Below, piece by piece: positions 1-10,562 of a stretch of 64,000 nt of DNA. Under the pieces are notes generated by a model. The model worked only from the letters and a program-made list of their open reading frames with translations, did not search any database and was not told the DNA's origin. Position 1 is the stretch's first letter. The number at the start of each line of letters is the position of its first letter. The DNA lies in assembly GCF_030247185.1 (NCBI RefSeq), contig NC_080572.1:296222314-296286313 (forward strand), given 5' to 3'. Made by a program: the position numbers and the translations under genes. The DNA comes from Malaya genurostris. Lineage: Eukaryota; Arthropoda; Insecta; Diptera; Culicidae.

Positions 1-339
1 TACCAGCTATGGTAGCGTTGTAAGGATATTCTCCGTGCGGTGTATATTAATTGCATTATTTTTAAGTTTATTAGCTAGATTTATTGAATGGTAGTCGGAA
101 AATAATTGAGTTTTCCTCTCGTTTCGAAAGAATGATTAAGAGGTTAAAAGCGTTGTTTGCCTCGCTGAAGATGATTCCGACTCCGATCGCCCATAAAATA
201 TAATATATGATACCAGGCAAAATTGTCCGCATAGAACAGATGATGATTGCAAAACACGAGGCAACGGACTGCCGAAAGTGAAAGTTTTATTTTCTGAACG
301 ATCTAGGTTTGCGTATCGATATAATTTATTAGTGTAGTG
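1..339. other. unassigned AT-rich DNA
   Basis: No gene, RNA or repeat was recognised here. The only long open frame in this part of the window is compositional and crosses a SINE fragment. Confidence 0.6.
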
Positions 340-440
340 TAGTATAGTAGCGTTCCAGGTTGGTGGTTGTCGTATGTTCGAGCCCCGGTCGGGAAGGATT
401 CTGATTATCAATAAAATTTCACAGAAGAATTGGTCCATCA
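340..440 (+). repeat. tRNA-derived SINE fragment (family S2)
   Basis: It contains the string GTCGTATGTTCGAGCCCC followed by GGAAGGATTC. The same string occurs in a longer copy at 56522-56680 and, decayed, near 51085-51160. TGTTCGAGCCCC resembles a Pol III B box. The A-box side is already degraded. It is probably a SINE fragment and not a tRNA gene, because no closed cloverleaf can be drawn. Confidence 0.55.
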
Positions 441-588
441 TTCAAACTAAGGTAGTTGTTTGGCAAATTGAAGCCGTGTACAATGTTTCATCCAAATCGG
501 AGCTAGTTAATACTGATTTTGCTACCTTTCATGTTGCCAATTGTTAGAATTGCTCTACAACAAAATTAAGGCTTGTCGGCATTTTTAT

Positions 589-686
589 TCGTTTCATTGT
601 GAATTATTAGTCATCCTAAAACTTATTATAGTTACTTAAATAGGCTGCACGAAGAAACTACTTTTGAGTTTACTCCAGCCATTAGA
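589..686 (-). mobile_element. end fragment of an ITmD37E-type element
   Basis: About 100 bp matches 36239-36345, including the shared string CTGCACGAAGAAACTAC and a shared AGTCATC...TAGTTACTTAA stretch. At 36 kb this DNA lies on the 3' side of a recognisable DD37E transposase relic, so this piece is inferred to be a noncoding end of the same family. No coding part remains here. Confidence 0.4.
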
Positions 687-690
687 GTCT

Positions 691-1291
691 GACTTCTTTG
701 CAAGCGATTTAGCTGATTTTGTTCGATGTTAAGCTGATAATGTTTTCAAAGTTAAATGGCGTTGTGGATCAACATGTACTGTTATGCACTTCAATGAGTC
801 TAAGACGGAATGCAAAAAAATGAAAAGCCATAAAAGGTCAAGTGTGCTTAGCAGAAACCGGTTACTTGAAACTAGATACATTTCAAGTTTATTTTATTAA
901 TTTGCTTTTCTCGTCTTATGAATTTTGAATACCGTAAACTTTCATTTTAATTTGAAAGTATTTAAACTTTCATTATATCTGAGTTATGCATGTATGTGAG
1001 TATTTTCGGAAAGCTGGCTAGTGGAGTTTCACTGCTGACTTCGAATTACATGGGTGCTTTGTGATCTAACCGGATCTAGTAGGCATTGTCTGAGTTAGAT
1101 GTCAAAACGTTTCGTGCATGACTTTTGCTAAAGATTTTGTTGTTAATCATTGATACAACCCGGGTAGAAGTAATTTGAAAACTAATAGCAAACTTTATTA
1201 TTAATACCAATAAACTCTATGGTGAAAGTTAACATTATTTTGTTTGAGTTAAAATATCATAAATAGTAACCAAATCTGCATGGAAGATTAA
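691..1291. other. unassigned DNA
   Basis: No gene was recognised. A short GTGCTTTGTGATCTAA match near 1055 to the tRNA-like MITE core at 8.2 kb suggests an eroded copy, but the rest does not align. Confidence 0.5.
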
Positions 1292-1698
1292 TACTATGTT
1301 CACACTATGAGTTAAAACATGTTATAACTTCGAATTCATGTTTTAAGCGAAATAACATGTTTTACTTTTGCGTTATTTCATATTCAGAAACGTCACATTA
1401 AAACATGTTTTCCCGAAATAACATGATATAATTGTCAGTAAAGCACAACCCTGCTAGCATTTTCCTTCACTTTTCGACTATGTCAATTTTGTCAATTGAT
1501 TCAATTCAACAACAGCAGTTTTCCATCAAAGTAGCCATGTAATCATAATAAAACAAAACTGAAAACTGGTACCAACGTTGCGAGGTGCGCCGACTACATA
1601 TTTATACAACCATTTTTCTTAGTATGAACAGTGCGGTTCTAACTTTATATTACTATCGTTAAAACATGTTATTTTCTGCAGGTATGAAAATATTATAA
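1292..1698 (+). mobile_element. MITE copy A (TACTATGTTCACAC ends)
   Basis: This is a roughly 400-bp noncoding element. Its left end TACTATGTTCACACTATGAG and its right end, read on the other strand, begin similarly and both lead into AACATGTTAT. An adjacent second copy starts at 1699 and matches almost base for base: both carry the run GCGAAATAACATGTTTTAC and the later CAACAACAGCAGTTTTCCAT. It has no ORF, so it depends on another element's transposase. Copy A carries a short collapsed remnant (CAACGTTGCGAGGT) at the position where copy B has a complete hAT-like insert. Confidence 0.75.
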
Positions 1699-1972
1699 TA
1701 CTATGTTCACACTATGAGTTAAAGCATGTTTCAACTCTGATTTCATGTTTTAAGCGAAATAACATGTTTTACTTTTGCGTTATTTCATATTCAGAAATGT
1801 CACATTAAAACATGTTTTCCCGAAATAACACGATATAATTGTCACTAAAGCACAACCCTGCTACCATTTTCCTTCACTTTTCGACTATGTCAATTGACAA
1901 GCTGTTCAACAACAGCAGTTTTCCATCAAAGTAGCCATGTAATCATAACAGAACAAAACTGAAAATTGGTAC

Positions 1973-2253
1973 CAACGTTGCCAGGTATACCGATTTCTCG
2001 GTATTTATACAGATTTTTGACCTTTATACCACAATACAGATATGTTCTCCCAAAATACCGATAATTCACGGATCACACAGATAAGTACCGATTTTGGTTT
2101 TTAGCTTGAATAGACATGAGAAAAGCTTGTCGTGGGAGCTTTTTTTCGCTCACCTTTTCTACTCCTTATGTAGAAGAGATATTGATACCCATATGATACA
2201 GATAGATTTTTGCGCCGAATACATATTTTTGGAAAAATGACCTGGCAACGCAG
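1973..2253. mobile_element. hAT-like MITE inside MITE B
   Basis: The terminal inverted repeats are CAACGTTGCCAGGT on the left and, on the other strand, CTGCGTTGCCAGGT on the right. Flanking 8-mers are ATTGGTAC and ATAGGTAC (7 of 8 match), as expected for the 8-bp duplication of hAT elements. A related copy at 5597-5610 has this site empty. The element is noncoding and rich in ACCGAT/TACAGAT strings. Another element at 51772-52098 shares the TGCCAGGT terminus. Confidence 0.65.
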
Positions 2254-2302
2254 ATAGGTACAACCATTTTTATTACTGTGAACAGTGCGGTTTTAACTTT
2301 AT

Positions 2303-5300
2303 TTGTTTATTTGTTTATTTGTTTATTTGTTTATTTTATAGTTCATCTGACAATGTATGTCTTAATGAATAAAAAATTTTAATGTAAAAGTAAAACTTAA
2401 AGTACATTATTACGGTAGACAACACGAAAACGGTCAAGTAATCTAAGATAAAAAACATTAGACGACACGTTGAAATTAAAATATTCGGCAAATTCATTGA
2501 ATCGTAGGCAAACGGATCTGAATGGTTCATTTCGACCATATAGTGTGTTACGAGTTTCCAATAGCAGAAAAGGTCGTTGTCGAAGAGGCCTCTCAGGAGT
2601 ATACAAATTTAGTCGCTCGAGTAAAGCAGGGCAGTCTACACTACCCAAAAGCAGTTTCGCAGCAAATGATGCTTGAGCATATGCTCTTCTCAATTCCAAA
2701 GGTTCAAGATTTAGTAAACGGCAACGGTCCTCGTATGACGGTAGCTGCGTTGGATCAGACCAAGGTAAAAACCGCAATGCGTATCTCACGAATTTTCGTT
2801 GAATTGCCTCAATCCTGGTAATCCAATTAGAGTGGAACGGGCACCATACAATCGCATTAGATTCGAGCAATGACCGAACCAGCGAGCAATATAGGGATCT
2901 CAAACATAACGGATCACGGAACTCGGACGAAATCTTAAAGATGAAGCCCAGTTGTCGGTTTGCTTTACGAATGATGTTGTCATAGTGTAACTTGAAAGTA
3001 ACTTCACGATCCAGAATCACGCCAAGATCTTTAATGTGCTCTGTTCGGGCGAGGGAGCATCCTGAGATTTTGTAATCGAAAGCAACTGGAGCTTTTTTAC
3101 GGTGGAAGGAAATAATCCTGCATTTTTCGACGCTTAAGTCCAAAAGGTTTCTAGAGCACCAATTTTGGAATACATTCAGCATTTTTTGTAATTCGATGCA
3201 GTCCGAAAGGCACTTGATGATTTGAAAAATTTTTGTATCGTCTGCGTAAAATAATCGACAATCCAGTGGCAAAAGCAGAGACACATCGTTTATGTAGATC
3301 GAGAACAGCAGCGGGCCGAGTATGCTACCTTGTGGAACTCCAGAAAGGTTCGAAAACTCATCCGACATAGCCGAGCCAATTAAAACTCGCACACAGCGTT
3401 GCGATAAATAGGATCTGAACCAACAAACTGCACGAGTAGAAACGCCAAGTAACTCCAATTTTTTTAGAAGGATTCCATGATCTACCCGATCGAATGCCGC
3501 CTTAAGATCGATGTAAGCCGCATCAATCTGCAACCCGCAGTCCAAATTCCGTAAACAGTTTGAAGTGAACTGCATGAGATTTGTCGAAACCGACCGTTTT
3601 GGAAAGAAGCCATGTTGTTGAGAATCTATATAATTTTTGCAACACGAAAACAAAATGTCGTTCACGATGATTTCAAACAGCTTGGAGCAAGCACACAATG
3701 ACGTTATTCCTCGATAGTTAGCAACATTACGCTTGTCGTCTTTTTTGTGGACCGGAAACATATGGGATGACTTCCAACGCAAGGGAAACTCACTTCGTTG
3801 AACCGAGAGATTAAATAGTATTGCTAACGGACGGATTAGGGCTTCAGAACAACGTTTTAGCACACAAGATGGGATTCCATCCGGACCGACAGCAAACGAT
3901 AACTTTAGTCGAAGTAAGGCAGCTGTAACCATGTCATCTGTGATGTGAGGTATGTCGAAATTAAACACGTCACGTGGCATACCAACTGTGGATTCTTCTA
4001 TCTGTCTCGATGTGGCGCAATGATCGTGGAAAACATGTTTGAAGTGTTGCGCAAACAAAATGCATTTCTCATTATCATTGCTGGCTGTTTCCTGTTCTAA
4101 GAACATAGAGCGCGGTAAGCCGGTTTCGTTTCGTTTCGAGTTAACAAACGACCAAAAACGTTTTGAATTTCGGCGAAGGTTCTCCTCGGTTCGTCTTACA
4201 TATCGAGTATAGAGAAAGCGATTGTAGTGGCGGTATCTATTACTGTGAAAATTTAGCTGGCGTTTAAAGTAAGCAGAACGGGAGTTGCAGTATTTTCGAA
4301 GAGCAGCAGATCGAGCACGCTTGAATGCACGTAACCGACTATTAGACCAAGGTGGCTTCTGTGTAGGTCGTTTAGGGGGAACAGCACAGGAAATAGCGAA
4401 CTCAACTGCTTCGCTGAAATACTCTACAGCATCGTTAACATCGGAAATTGCATCAAGAGCGCGCCAATTTGTGTGAGAGAGTAAATCGTTCAAAACGTTG
4501 TAATCTGCTCGTCGAAAATCTGGGTAATGCAGTACAGCAGACTCTTCAAAGACGACTGGTGTCAGTATTCTGAGAGAAACTTCAATGGCGGGATGGTCAG
4601 CGTCGAGGTCCGTAAGAGGTTCAATCGGCGATGAAACGGTGGTGATTGGTGTAGCAATATCATTGGCGAGAACAAGATCCAACAGGCGAGCATTTCGATT
4701 CAGCAGATCGTTGATTTGGTTGAACCCGTTTAGATTAAACCCGTCAAAAAGAGCGCTGCTGGCGGTTGACATATGCGAATGCAATAGATCAATGTACGGT
4801 AAGCCTTTCTCTGAGAAATGCCACTGAATACCGGATTGGTTGTAGTCGCCAAAAAGAAGTGCAGGAGTGTGAGGATCGAAACGTGATGAAATCGAGCACA
4901 ATGAGTCTACATGTGCACATATGCTCATAAAATCATTTTTCCGATCTGGTGGCAGGTAAATCACACCAATACTGACAGCAACTTGTGGCAGCTTGACGAC
5001 AATCCAAAGCTGTTCAATGGTGTCAGAGATCGGTGAGGGATCGATGTAACAATTCAATTTTTTAGACACAGCTATCAAGACACCACCTCCGCGAGTTTTA
5101 TGACTGTTAGCCGGGGACCGATCGGTACGAAAAACGGTATACTGATGTCCGAAAAGTTGAGTGGAGAAAATTTGATCGTCGAGCCAGGTCTCTGTCAGAA
5201 CGATGACGTCATGTACTGCTTCCATTACAGACAAAAAGAATCCATCTATTTTTGTCCGTAATCCACGCACATTTTGGTAATAGATGCTGATGCACTCAGA

Positions 5301-5398
5301 CGATGAAGTAGAGCAGGGTGGATGGCTAAAATGCATTTGAGTATCAGGAACAGCAGGATTAGAACAAACAAAATACTCGCCTGGAGTAGCAAGTCGAA
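2303..5398 (-). mobile_element. non-LTR retrotransposon, 5'-truncated, young
   Basis: On the minus strand the element ends in a simple tail of AAATAAAC units (2303-2336 on the plus strand), a common 3' end for Jockey/CR1-type LINEs. The 5' end cuts the ORF, which stays open to the boundary near 5398, so any ORF1 and 5' UTR are missing. It sits inside MITE B. A clear target duplication is not visible; at most AT is shared. A related LINE at 12690-16033 shows the same end, GTCAGATGAA followed by an A-rich tail, on the opposite strand. Confidence 0.85.
2397..5336 (-). CDS. LINE endonuclease-reverse transcriptase (ORF2-type)
   Basis: The 979-codon ORF has no stop. Residues about 15-260 form an apurinic-type endonuclease: YYQNVRGLRTK, VLTETWLDD, GGGVLIAVS, FGDYNQ, LLDLVLAND and DADHPAI. 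The reverse transcriptase follows: VGPDGIPS, a YRGITSL block, IDLKAAFDRVDH, GVPQGSILGPLL and the catalytic FYADDTKIF. A conserved region after the RT runs to the C-terminus. The protein would nick target DNA and copy its own RNA at the nick. The Met used here is only the first in this frame; the frame is open upstream to the element boundary, so the true start is lost. The clade is Jockey/CR1-like; I cannot fix it further. Intact catalytic blocks suggest recent insertion. Confidence 0.9.
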   Translation of the reverse strand: MHFSHPPCSTSSSECISIYYQNVRGLRTKIDGFFLSVMEAVHDVIVLTETWLDDQIFSTQLFGHQYTVFRTDRSPANSHKTRGGGVLIAVSKKLNCYIDPSPISDTIEQLWIVVKLPQVAVSIGVIYLPPDRKNDFMSICAHVDSLCSISSRFDPHTPALLFGDYNQSGIQWHFSEKGLPYIDLLHSHMSTASSALFDGFNLNGFNQINDLLNRNARLLDLVLANDIATPITTVSSPIEPLTDLDADHPAIEVSLRILTPVVFEESAVLHYPDFRRADYNVLNDLLSHTNWRALDAISDVNDAVEYFSEAVEFAISCAVPPKRPTQKPPWSNSRLRAFKRARSAALRKYCNSRSAYFKRQLNFHSNRYRHYNRFLYTRYVRRTEENLRRNSKRFWSFVNSKRNETGLPRSMFLEQETASNDNEKCILFAQHFKHVFHDHCATSRQIEESTVGMPRDVFNFDIPHITDDMVTAALLRLKLSFAVGPDGIPSCVLKRCSEALIRPLAILFNLSVQRSEFPLRWKSSHMFPVHKKDDKRNVANYRGITSLCACSKLFEIIVNDILFSCCKNYIDSQQHGFFPKRSVSTNLMQFTSNCLRNLDCGLQIDAAYIDLKAAFDRVDHGILLKKLELLGVSTRAVCWFRSYLSQRCVRVLIGSAMSDEFSNLSGVPQGSILGPLLFSIYINDVSLLLPLDCRLFYADDTKIFQIIKCLSDCIELQKMLNVFQNWCSRNLLDLSVEKCRIISFHRKKAPVAFDYKISGCSLARTEHIKDLGVILDREVTFKLHYDNIIRKANRQLGFIFKISSEFRDPLCLRSLYCSLVRSLLESNAIVWCPFHSNWITRIEAIQRKFVRYALRFLPWSDPTQLPSYEDRCRLLNLEPLELRRAYAQASFAAKLLLGSVDCPALLERLNLYTPERPLRQRPFLLLETRNTLYGRNEPFRSVCLRFNEFAEYFNFNVSSNVFYLRLLDRFRVVYRNNVL

Positions 5399-5445
5399 AT
5401 TACTATCGTTAAAACATGTTATTTTCGGCCAGTGTGAACATAGTA

Positions 5446-5640
5446 TAAAACATGTTTTCCCTAAATAACATGATATAATTGTCAGTAAAGTACAACTCTG
5501 CTAGCGTTTCCCGTTACTTTTCGACTATGTCAATTGACAAGCTGTTCAACAACAGCAGTTTTCCATCAAAGTAGCTATGTAATCACAATTAAACAAAACT
5601 GGAAACTGGTGCAACCATTTTTGTTTTTTGTATTAAGAGA
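5446..5640 (+). mobile_element. partial third copy of the TACTATG MITE
   Basis: It begins with TAAAACATGTTTTCCC and runs through GTCAGTAAAG and CAACAACAGCAGTTTTCCAT, matching the middle of copies A and B. The first 100 bp and the right end are missing. At 5597-5610 it reads ACTGGTGCAACC, the empty form of the hAT-like insertion site seen in copy B. Confidence 0.65.
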
Positions 5641-5753
5641 TTACTTTTTTGGTCATATGCTGCTCAAAAATATTTATTTCTCATAAATGCCCAACGTTTT
5701 GAAGCAATAAATCTTCGAAACGTTGACAATTAACGTGAATTGAATATTAAAAA

Positions 5754-7600
5754 CGTGATTAATCCACCTAGCAGTGAGATGATACCTTTTTTTATCAATA
5801 CGCATGTGTTTTTGCATGGATATTCTTAGGTGTTTTAGTTCTCATGACATTGTTTTAATTATCGTCGTTTTAAACGGCAAATTGAGATTTTAATCACTCA
5901 TTACCCTGTAATGCTGAAACTGCAAAACATATCGAATTTCAATATTAGCGTGCGACAATCGATTGAACATTCCATGAGATGTCGAAGTAAGTTCCACTTT
6001 AGAGTTTTTCGTCATTATTTATGGTACTTCCAGAGCCGGTATTCAGGAATTAGCATAGCCCAAAATGATTCGAATGGCCATAAATTATTACGCCAAACAA
6101 TTTACATGAATTTTATAAACTCATCATCTGTAATTCCAGAATCGGATAAAATTCACCGATTTTGTATGGGACCTTAAGTCCTGTAATATTTGTTTTTGAA
6201 GTTCGATTTGGTCTTTTTTGAGAAAATGATTGAGCTTTGATAATCGATTCGATACTGGAACCGGAATTCTAAAATCGGTGTAGCCGATATCAGTTAAATT
6301 CACCTGAGGAGTGAGAAATTGTAGTGCGAATTAAAATTTGGGGGTACATTCCGAATCCAAAAACGAATACCGCTCAAACTGAAATAAATTTATTTGGTAA
6401 TCGACTATCCAAATCTGCAAACCCGATAAACCTGATTAATTTATGTGAAATGGACATTTTTATACTAATCACCCTGCATTTTCTAAACCAGAAGTCGGAT
6501 CTGACTAAAAAGTAAGAGGTTTTATAGGATTTTAAGACCTCTCATTTGAATCATAGATGATTCTTAGATTTCATTTGAATCTTAGATCGGTTCAGCCATC
6601 TACGAGAAAAATTAATTGCATTATTTTAATTTCGTTTCACATATCATCCTGTGGTTCCGCAATCAGAAGTCGGATCCAAACGTAATTCAGGAACCTTGTT
6701 TGGGAGTATACGACTTTTCATATGAATCTGAGTTTATAGGAAACGGTTTAACCATCTCCGAGAAAATTGAGTGAAATTATTTGTCACACACACATTTGCT
6801 GATCTCGACGAACTGAGTCGTATGGTATATGGAAGTCATGTTCTTCCAGCATTTATTACTGTAAATAGTTCAAATCAATATAATTATGGAATTACTTCCA
6901 ACTCGATAATGTTGGTATCATCTGGTTTACATATGCCATATTCGAAAGATTATGTTGCCAAAAATGAACCGTGCTAAAAATGGTCCGAGGCAAATTGTCA
7001 TAAAAAAGGATGCTGTACACAGTCTTTTTGGTACTTAGAAACAATTATATGTAACAGTATAAAAAATCGTGTTTCATGTTGCTCCCAAGCATTGCTTTTT
7101 CATACAGCGCTCAAAATTCCTTCTACTGGAATATAGCTTACACAAAAATATCGATATCTCCGTTAAAAATGGACGGATTTAACAATCTATGGCTTGTTGG
7201 ATAGGTATTACCGAGCGAAATCTAAGTCTGGAAACATATTCTGTTTTCAAGGTCAAATGTGACAGATACTGTCAAAAAACTGAAAATTTTGACATAAAAC
7301 TTCGTATAACTCAAAAAGTAAACATCCGATCTCAAAACCATTCAATAGCGTTCTGGGTGACGGGGAGACCTTTCATTTGCGACTAGTTTGATCAAAATCG
7401 GTCCAGCCATCTCTGAGATCTCGACCTCTTAGTTGAAAACACACATACAGACACACACACATACACACACACACACAGACATTTGCTCAGTTCGTTGAGC
7501 TGAATCGATTGGTATATGACATTCGGCCCTCCGGGCCTCAGAAAATTTTTCGAAAGTTTGAGCGAATTCTATACCTATTTTTTATATATATAAAAAAAGG
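5754..7600 (+). repeat. dispersed repeat R1, full copy
   Basis: The 1.85-kb unit starts CGTGATTAATCCACCTAGC and ends in a short GC-rich hairpin (GGCCCTCCGGGCC) followed by TATACCTATTTTTTATAT. It has a CA-rich microsatellite at about 7439-7482. An inverted copy of similar length lies at 32952-34724, inside a mariner, which shows that R1 is mobile. It carries repeated GATCCGACTT/CCGGTTCCGG-like strings and no recognisable protein. A 68-codon ORF at 6771-6977 has a counterpart in the other copy but shows no sign of selection. Confidence 0.7.
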
Positions 7601-7912
7601 TAAAACCAACATATGACGAAAAAAAAGACTTTTTTTATACACAGAAATAAGCGATTAACTTAAAACCAATCGAGGCATTGTGGAAAACCACGTTTCTTGA
7701 AGCCGGAAAGGCAATCGTTAATTTTTTCTCTGTACATTTTCCTATTCCGAAGCATTACAAACTATACTACGAAATTTTCGGAACCAAAAAAGTAAAGATC
7801 AACCGAAACTCTCTTTTGAAGAGTGCTTAATTTTTGCGTGGTAGACATTTTTGCAGTTTGTTTCTAAACAAACTCAATAACAAACAATATGTCATGCGTA
7901 TAACGTAATCCA
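7601..7912. other. unassigned DNA
   Basis: No gene or repeat was recognised in this stretch between R1 and a MITE remnant. Confidence 0.5.
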
Positions 7913-7992
7913 TTCGTGAACAGTTCGGTTTTAACTTTATATTATTAACGTTAAAACATTTTATTTTCTGCAGGTGTGAACATAATATAAGA
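7913..7992 (+). mobile_element. right-end remnant of the TACTATG MITE
   Basis: GAACAGTTCGGTTTTAACTT followed by ATTAACGTTAAAACATT and GCAGGTGTGAACATAATA matches the right end of the MITE copies at 1.6 and 5.4 kb. The rest of the element is gone. Confidence 0.6.
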
Positions 7993-8018
7993 ATAAATTA
8001 AACGTTAATTTTAAAGGT

Positions 8019-8436
8019 ACACAGAAAAAAATTATGACGTTACTCTACAAACGATACAATTCATAGCTACTCAGCTTGTCAAACAACGCAATGTTTCATT
8101 CGTACAGAATTTCACAGACTTCGAGTGTAATTTGCACTCAGCTACCATTTGCTGTTGTATGGATTCATATGTATCAATCATTTAATTATTATCATTAGGC
8201 AAATATGTGCTTTCGTGGCTCAGTCAATTAACTAAACGTGCTTTGTGATCTAATGTTTCTCAGTTCAAGTCGCGCTGTTGCTATTGATCTTTCGATTTTT
8301 ATTTATCCGAGTTGCAATATATTTTTCAAAACATTCAATTTTACATGTTTTTGAGTATAAATTTGTGCGAAACACGACACTTCATTTATGTGCATCTTGT
8401 AAGATGTAAAATCACACGATTTTTTCGAACTGTGTT
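8019..8436 (+). mobile_element. MITE with tRNA-like core (family T-MITE)
   Basis: The element runs from ACACAGAAAAAAATT to a right end that on the other strand reads ACACAGTTCGAAAAAATCG. Inside, GTGGCTCAGTCAATTAAC resembles a Pol III A box and CAGTTCAAGTCGCG a B box, about 40 bp apart. Next to the right end is the block GCATCTTGTAAGATGTAAAA, which also occurs in other T-MITE copies and in the tRNA-free MITE at 51679-52268. It could be a SINE captured by a MITE. Confidence 0.6.
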
Positions 8437-8809
8437 GGAGCTGTTATTATAATAGTAAACGTTTCCAATAGTGTAATAGCGTCTTGTAATCATTAAGGGC
8501 ATTAAAAATGACCCTTTCAAAATGAACTACTATAATTTTGGTCAAGAATTCGCACGAATCAGTTATCTGAAATACAAAACGTGGAGAAAATCATATTTCT
8601 GTTAATGTTGTCAAGGAACCGACATAGGATTTTAATGACATTAGCAAAAAAATGAAGAAATGGCAGTACTTTTTCTTAAAAATATGAATTTTAGTTTTTT
8701 TTTCGATAAATTAAAACAAATAAAAATTTCGAAAAACCGTTACGAGGGTAGCTTCAGTTATTTCTATAAATGCATCAGTTCAAAATCCAAGTCAATCTTA
8801 ATAAATAAA
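8437..8809. other. unassigned DNA
   Basis: No gene or clear repeat was recognised. The stretch is AT-rich with poly-A/T runs. Confidence 0.5.
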
Positions 8810-9041
8810 GATGCGCTTTGAGTGCTTCTGTGGCACAGACGATTGAACAGTCGTACTTTGTGATCCCATGATTCTCGGTTCGAGTTGCAGCGGTCGATAT
8901 CAATATTCATTTTTTTTATTTCAACAAATTACATGTCATGAAATTTAAGACCCAATATTGAATGTTCTTCTAAGTAAATTTTTCCCATTTATGTACCTCT
9001 AATAAGATGTAAAATTACACAGTTATTTTTAAGTGTGTAGG
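8810..9041 (+). mobile_element. T-MITE, 5'-truncated second copy
   Basis: TGCTTCTGTGGCACAGACG (A-box side) and TCTCGGTTCGAGTTGC (B-box side) lead into AATAAGATGTAAAATTACAC and the terminus TTTTTAAGTGTGT. It is the same layout as 8019-8436, lacking the left terminus. Confidence 0.6.
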
Positions 9042-9820
9042 TTGACAAGTGGTTTCGAGAAACGAAGAGACACACAATCTAAGATGAAAATGAGAGGTTT
9101 TGAAATTCTTGAAAATGTCCTCGAAAAGATGATCCAGATCTGACTTTTGGTTCCGGTATTACAGCGCAATAAGTTAAAAATTTTCAATTTCATAAGGATT
9201 TTTTCAAAAGTGGTGGCGAAACCGTGTGCCATTTTTTATTAAATTTACTGGTAAAATCATCTAGTTGGTAGACCTTGTTAGTTAGTGGATATATAAATCT
9301 ACTTTGGGATTACTAATGACCGGTTTCCGCGTCCAAACGCATCGGTAATAGTGAAGAAAAGCTCTAAAACCGAAACTCATTCCGATTTCTCAGCAACGTC
9401 CAATCCTATTTTCACAACTCATGATTCCTAATGCTCTCATTGTCTTAAAATATACTGTGAATTTTCATACAGATCCGACATTCGGTTTCCAAATTATAGA
9501 GCAATGAGTATCAAAACTTTCAAACTGTCATACAAAATGATGCACAATCGCTATGCATCGGTACGTGCTGGTATGGAAGAAGAAAACGCTACCGCTTAGC
9601 ACACAGCGCGCTTTGTTCAATTTTGTATAGCGTGCAGGGTTGTCTCATTTAAATCTATATTAACTTGACATAACTGTTTAAAAATTGAAAAGGTGATGGT
9701 AGTTTTTGATTTTATTCAAGTTTAAAAAAAAATTCTTCTAGTGATGTTTTTAAAAATATAAGTACTAATATCAGAAAGGCGTCATTACGCCACTAGGAGG
9801 ATTAGAAAAGAATTTTTTTA
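9042..9820. repeat. decayed R1-related DNA
   Basis: At 9776-9815, AAAGGCGTCATTACGCCACT then AGGAGGATTA resembles the reverse complement of the R1 start. Strings such as CAGATCCGACATTCGGTTTC near 9470 resemble R1 modules. The region is too eroded for boundaries. Confidence 0.4.
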
Positions 9821-10562
9821 ATTTCAATCAATTACTTACCTAAGTTTCATTCATCTCACACAGAACAGAATGTGTGTGAAAATATCACATTAATTCCGAG
9901 CTGCAGCTAAATTTAACAGGCGATCTAGTGTGGATTGGACACTGTAGCAATTAGCCAAACTCAGTTCCAGCTTTGTTTTCAAGGTGCCGAGCAATTTCGG
10001 TCCGTGGTTGTGGCAAAAGAATATTTACGGAATTTGTATAGGTTTCTTACCGATTTTGTTGCGAAATTTTTGTTTCAATTTTACAGTTTTAGTTCGTCTC
10101 ATTACCAAGAGCAGAGTGTGATTTTTGTTAAATTTTTTTATTGAAAGAGTTGTACGTTTTCACCATTAAATTGAATATCTTTCTTCAAACAGAGCTATTG
10201 ACGAGATTAAAGTGCATTACGGCGGATGACTTTATTTATAAACGCCTTAGTACTCACTTTGAAGCAAACTTAATTTCAACAGAACTGCTACTGTGTCGAA
10301 CAGACTTAAAATATCTACTGGCTGTTGGGTTTAGCTTTTGTAAGTGAAAAAATATTAGCGAAACACGGATCCGGACCCTGTTGACCACACTTCAACCGAA
10401 TACTAATCATGAAAAGGGAAAGCATATTCGATCACGTGTCACAATCCTTACACAAAAATATATCATTTCAACGAAGGAATTCGATTTGACAAAAGGTCAG
10501 CCCCATAATCATCCCCGCCCGCCCGGAATCGACGTGGGAGCGAAAAGAAAAGTTTATCTCAC
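9821..10562. other. unassigned DNA
   Basis: No gene was recognised. Two 68-69-codon open frames near 9935-10347 have no visible domain and their composition matches the local background. Confidence 0.5.

Larger units (their letters stand above)
1699..5445 (+). mobile_element. MITE copy B, split by two insertions
   Basis: This is the second tandem copy of the MITE at 1292-1698. It is interrupted at 1973-2253 by a hAT-like MITE and at about 2303-5398 by a LINE. It resumes with TACTATCGTTAAAACATG and ends at CATAGTA near 5445. Copy A gives the uninterrupted reading across the LINE site (AACTTTATATTACTATCG). The order of events is MITE first, then the two insertions. Confidence 0.75.
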
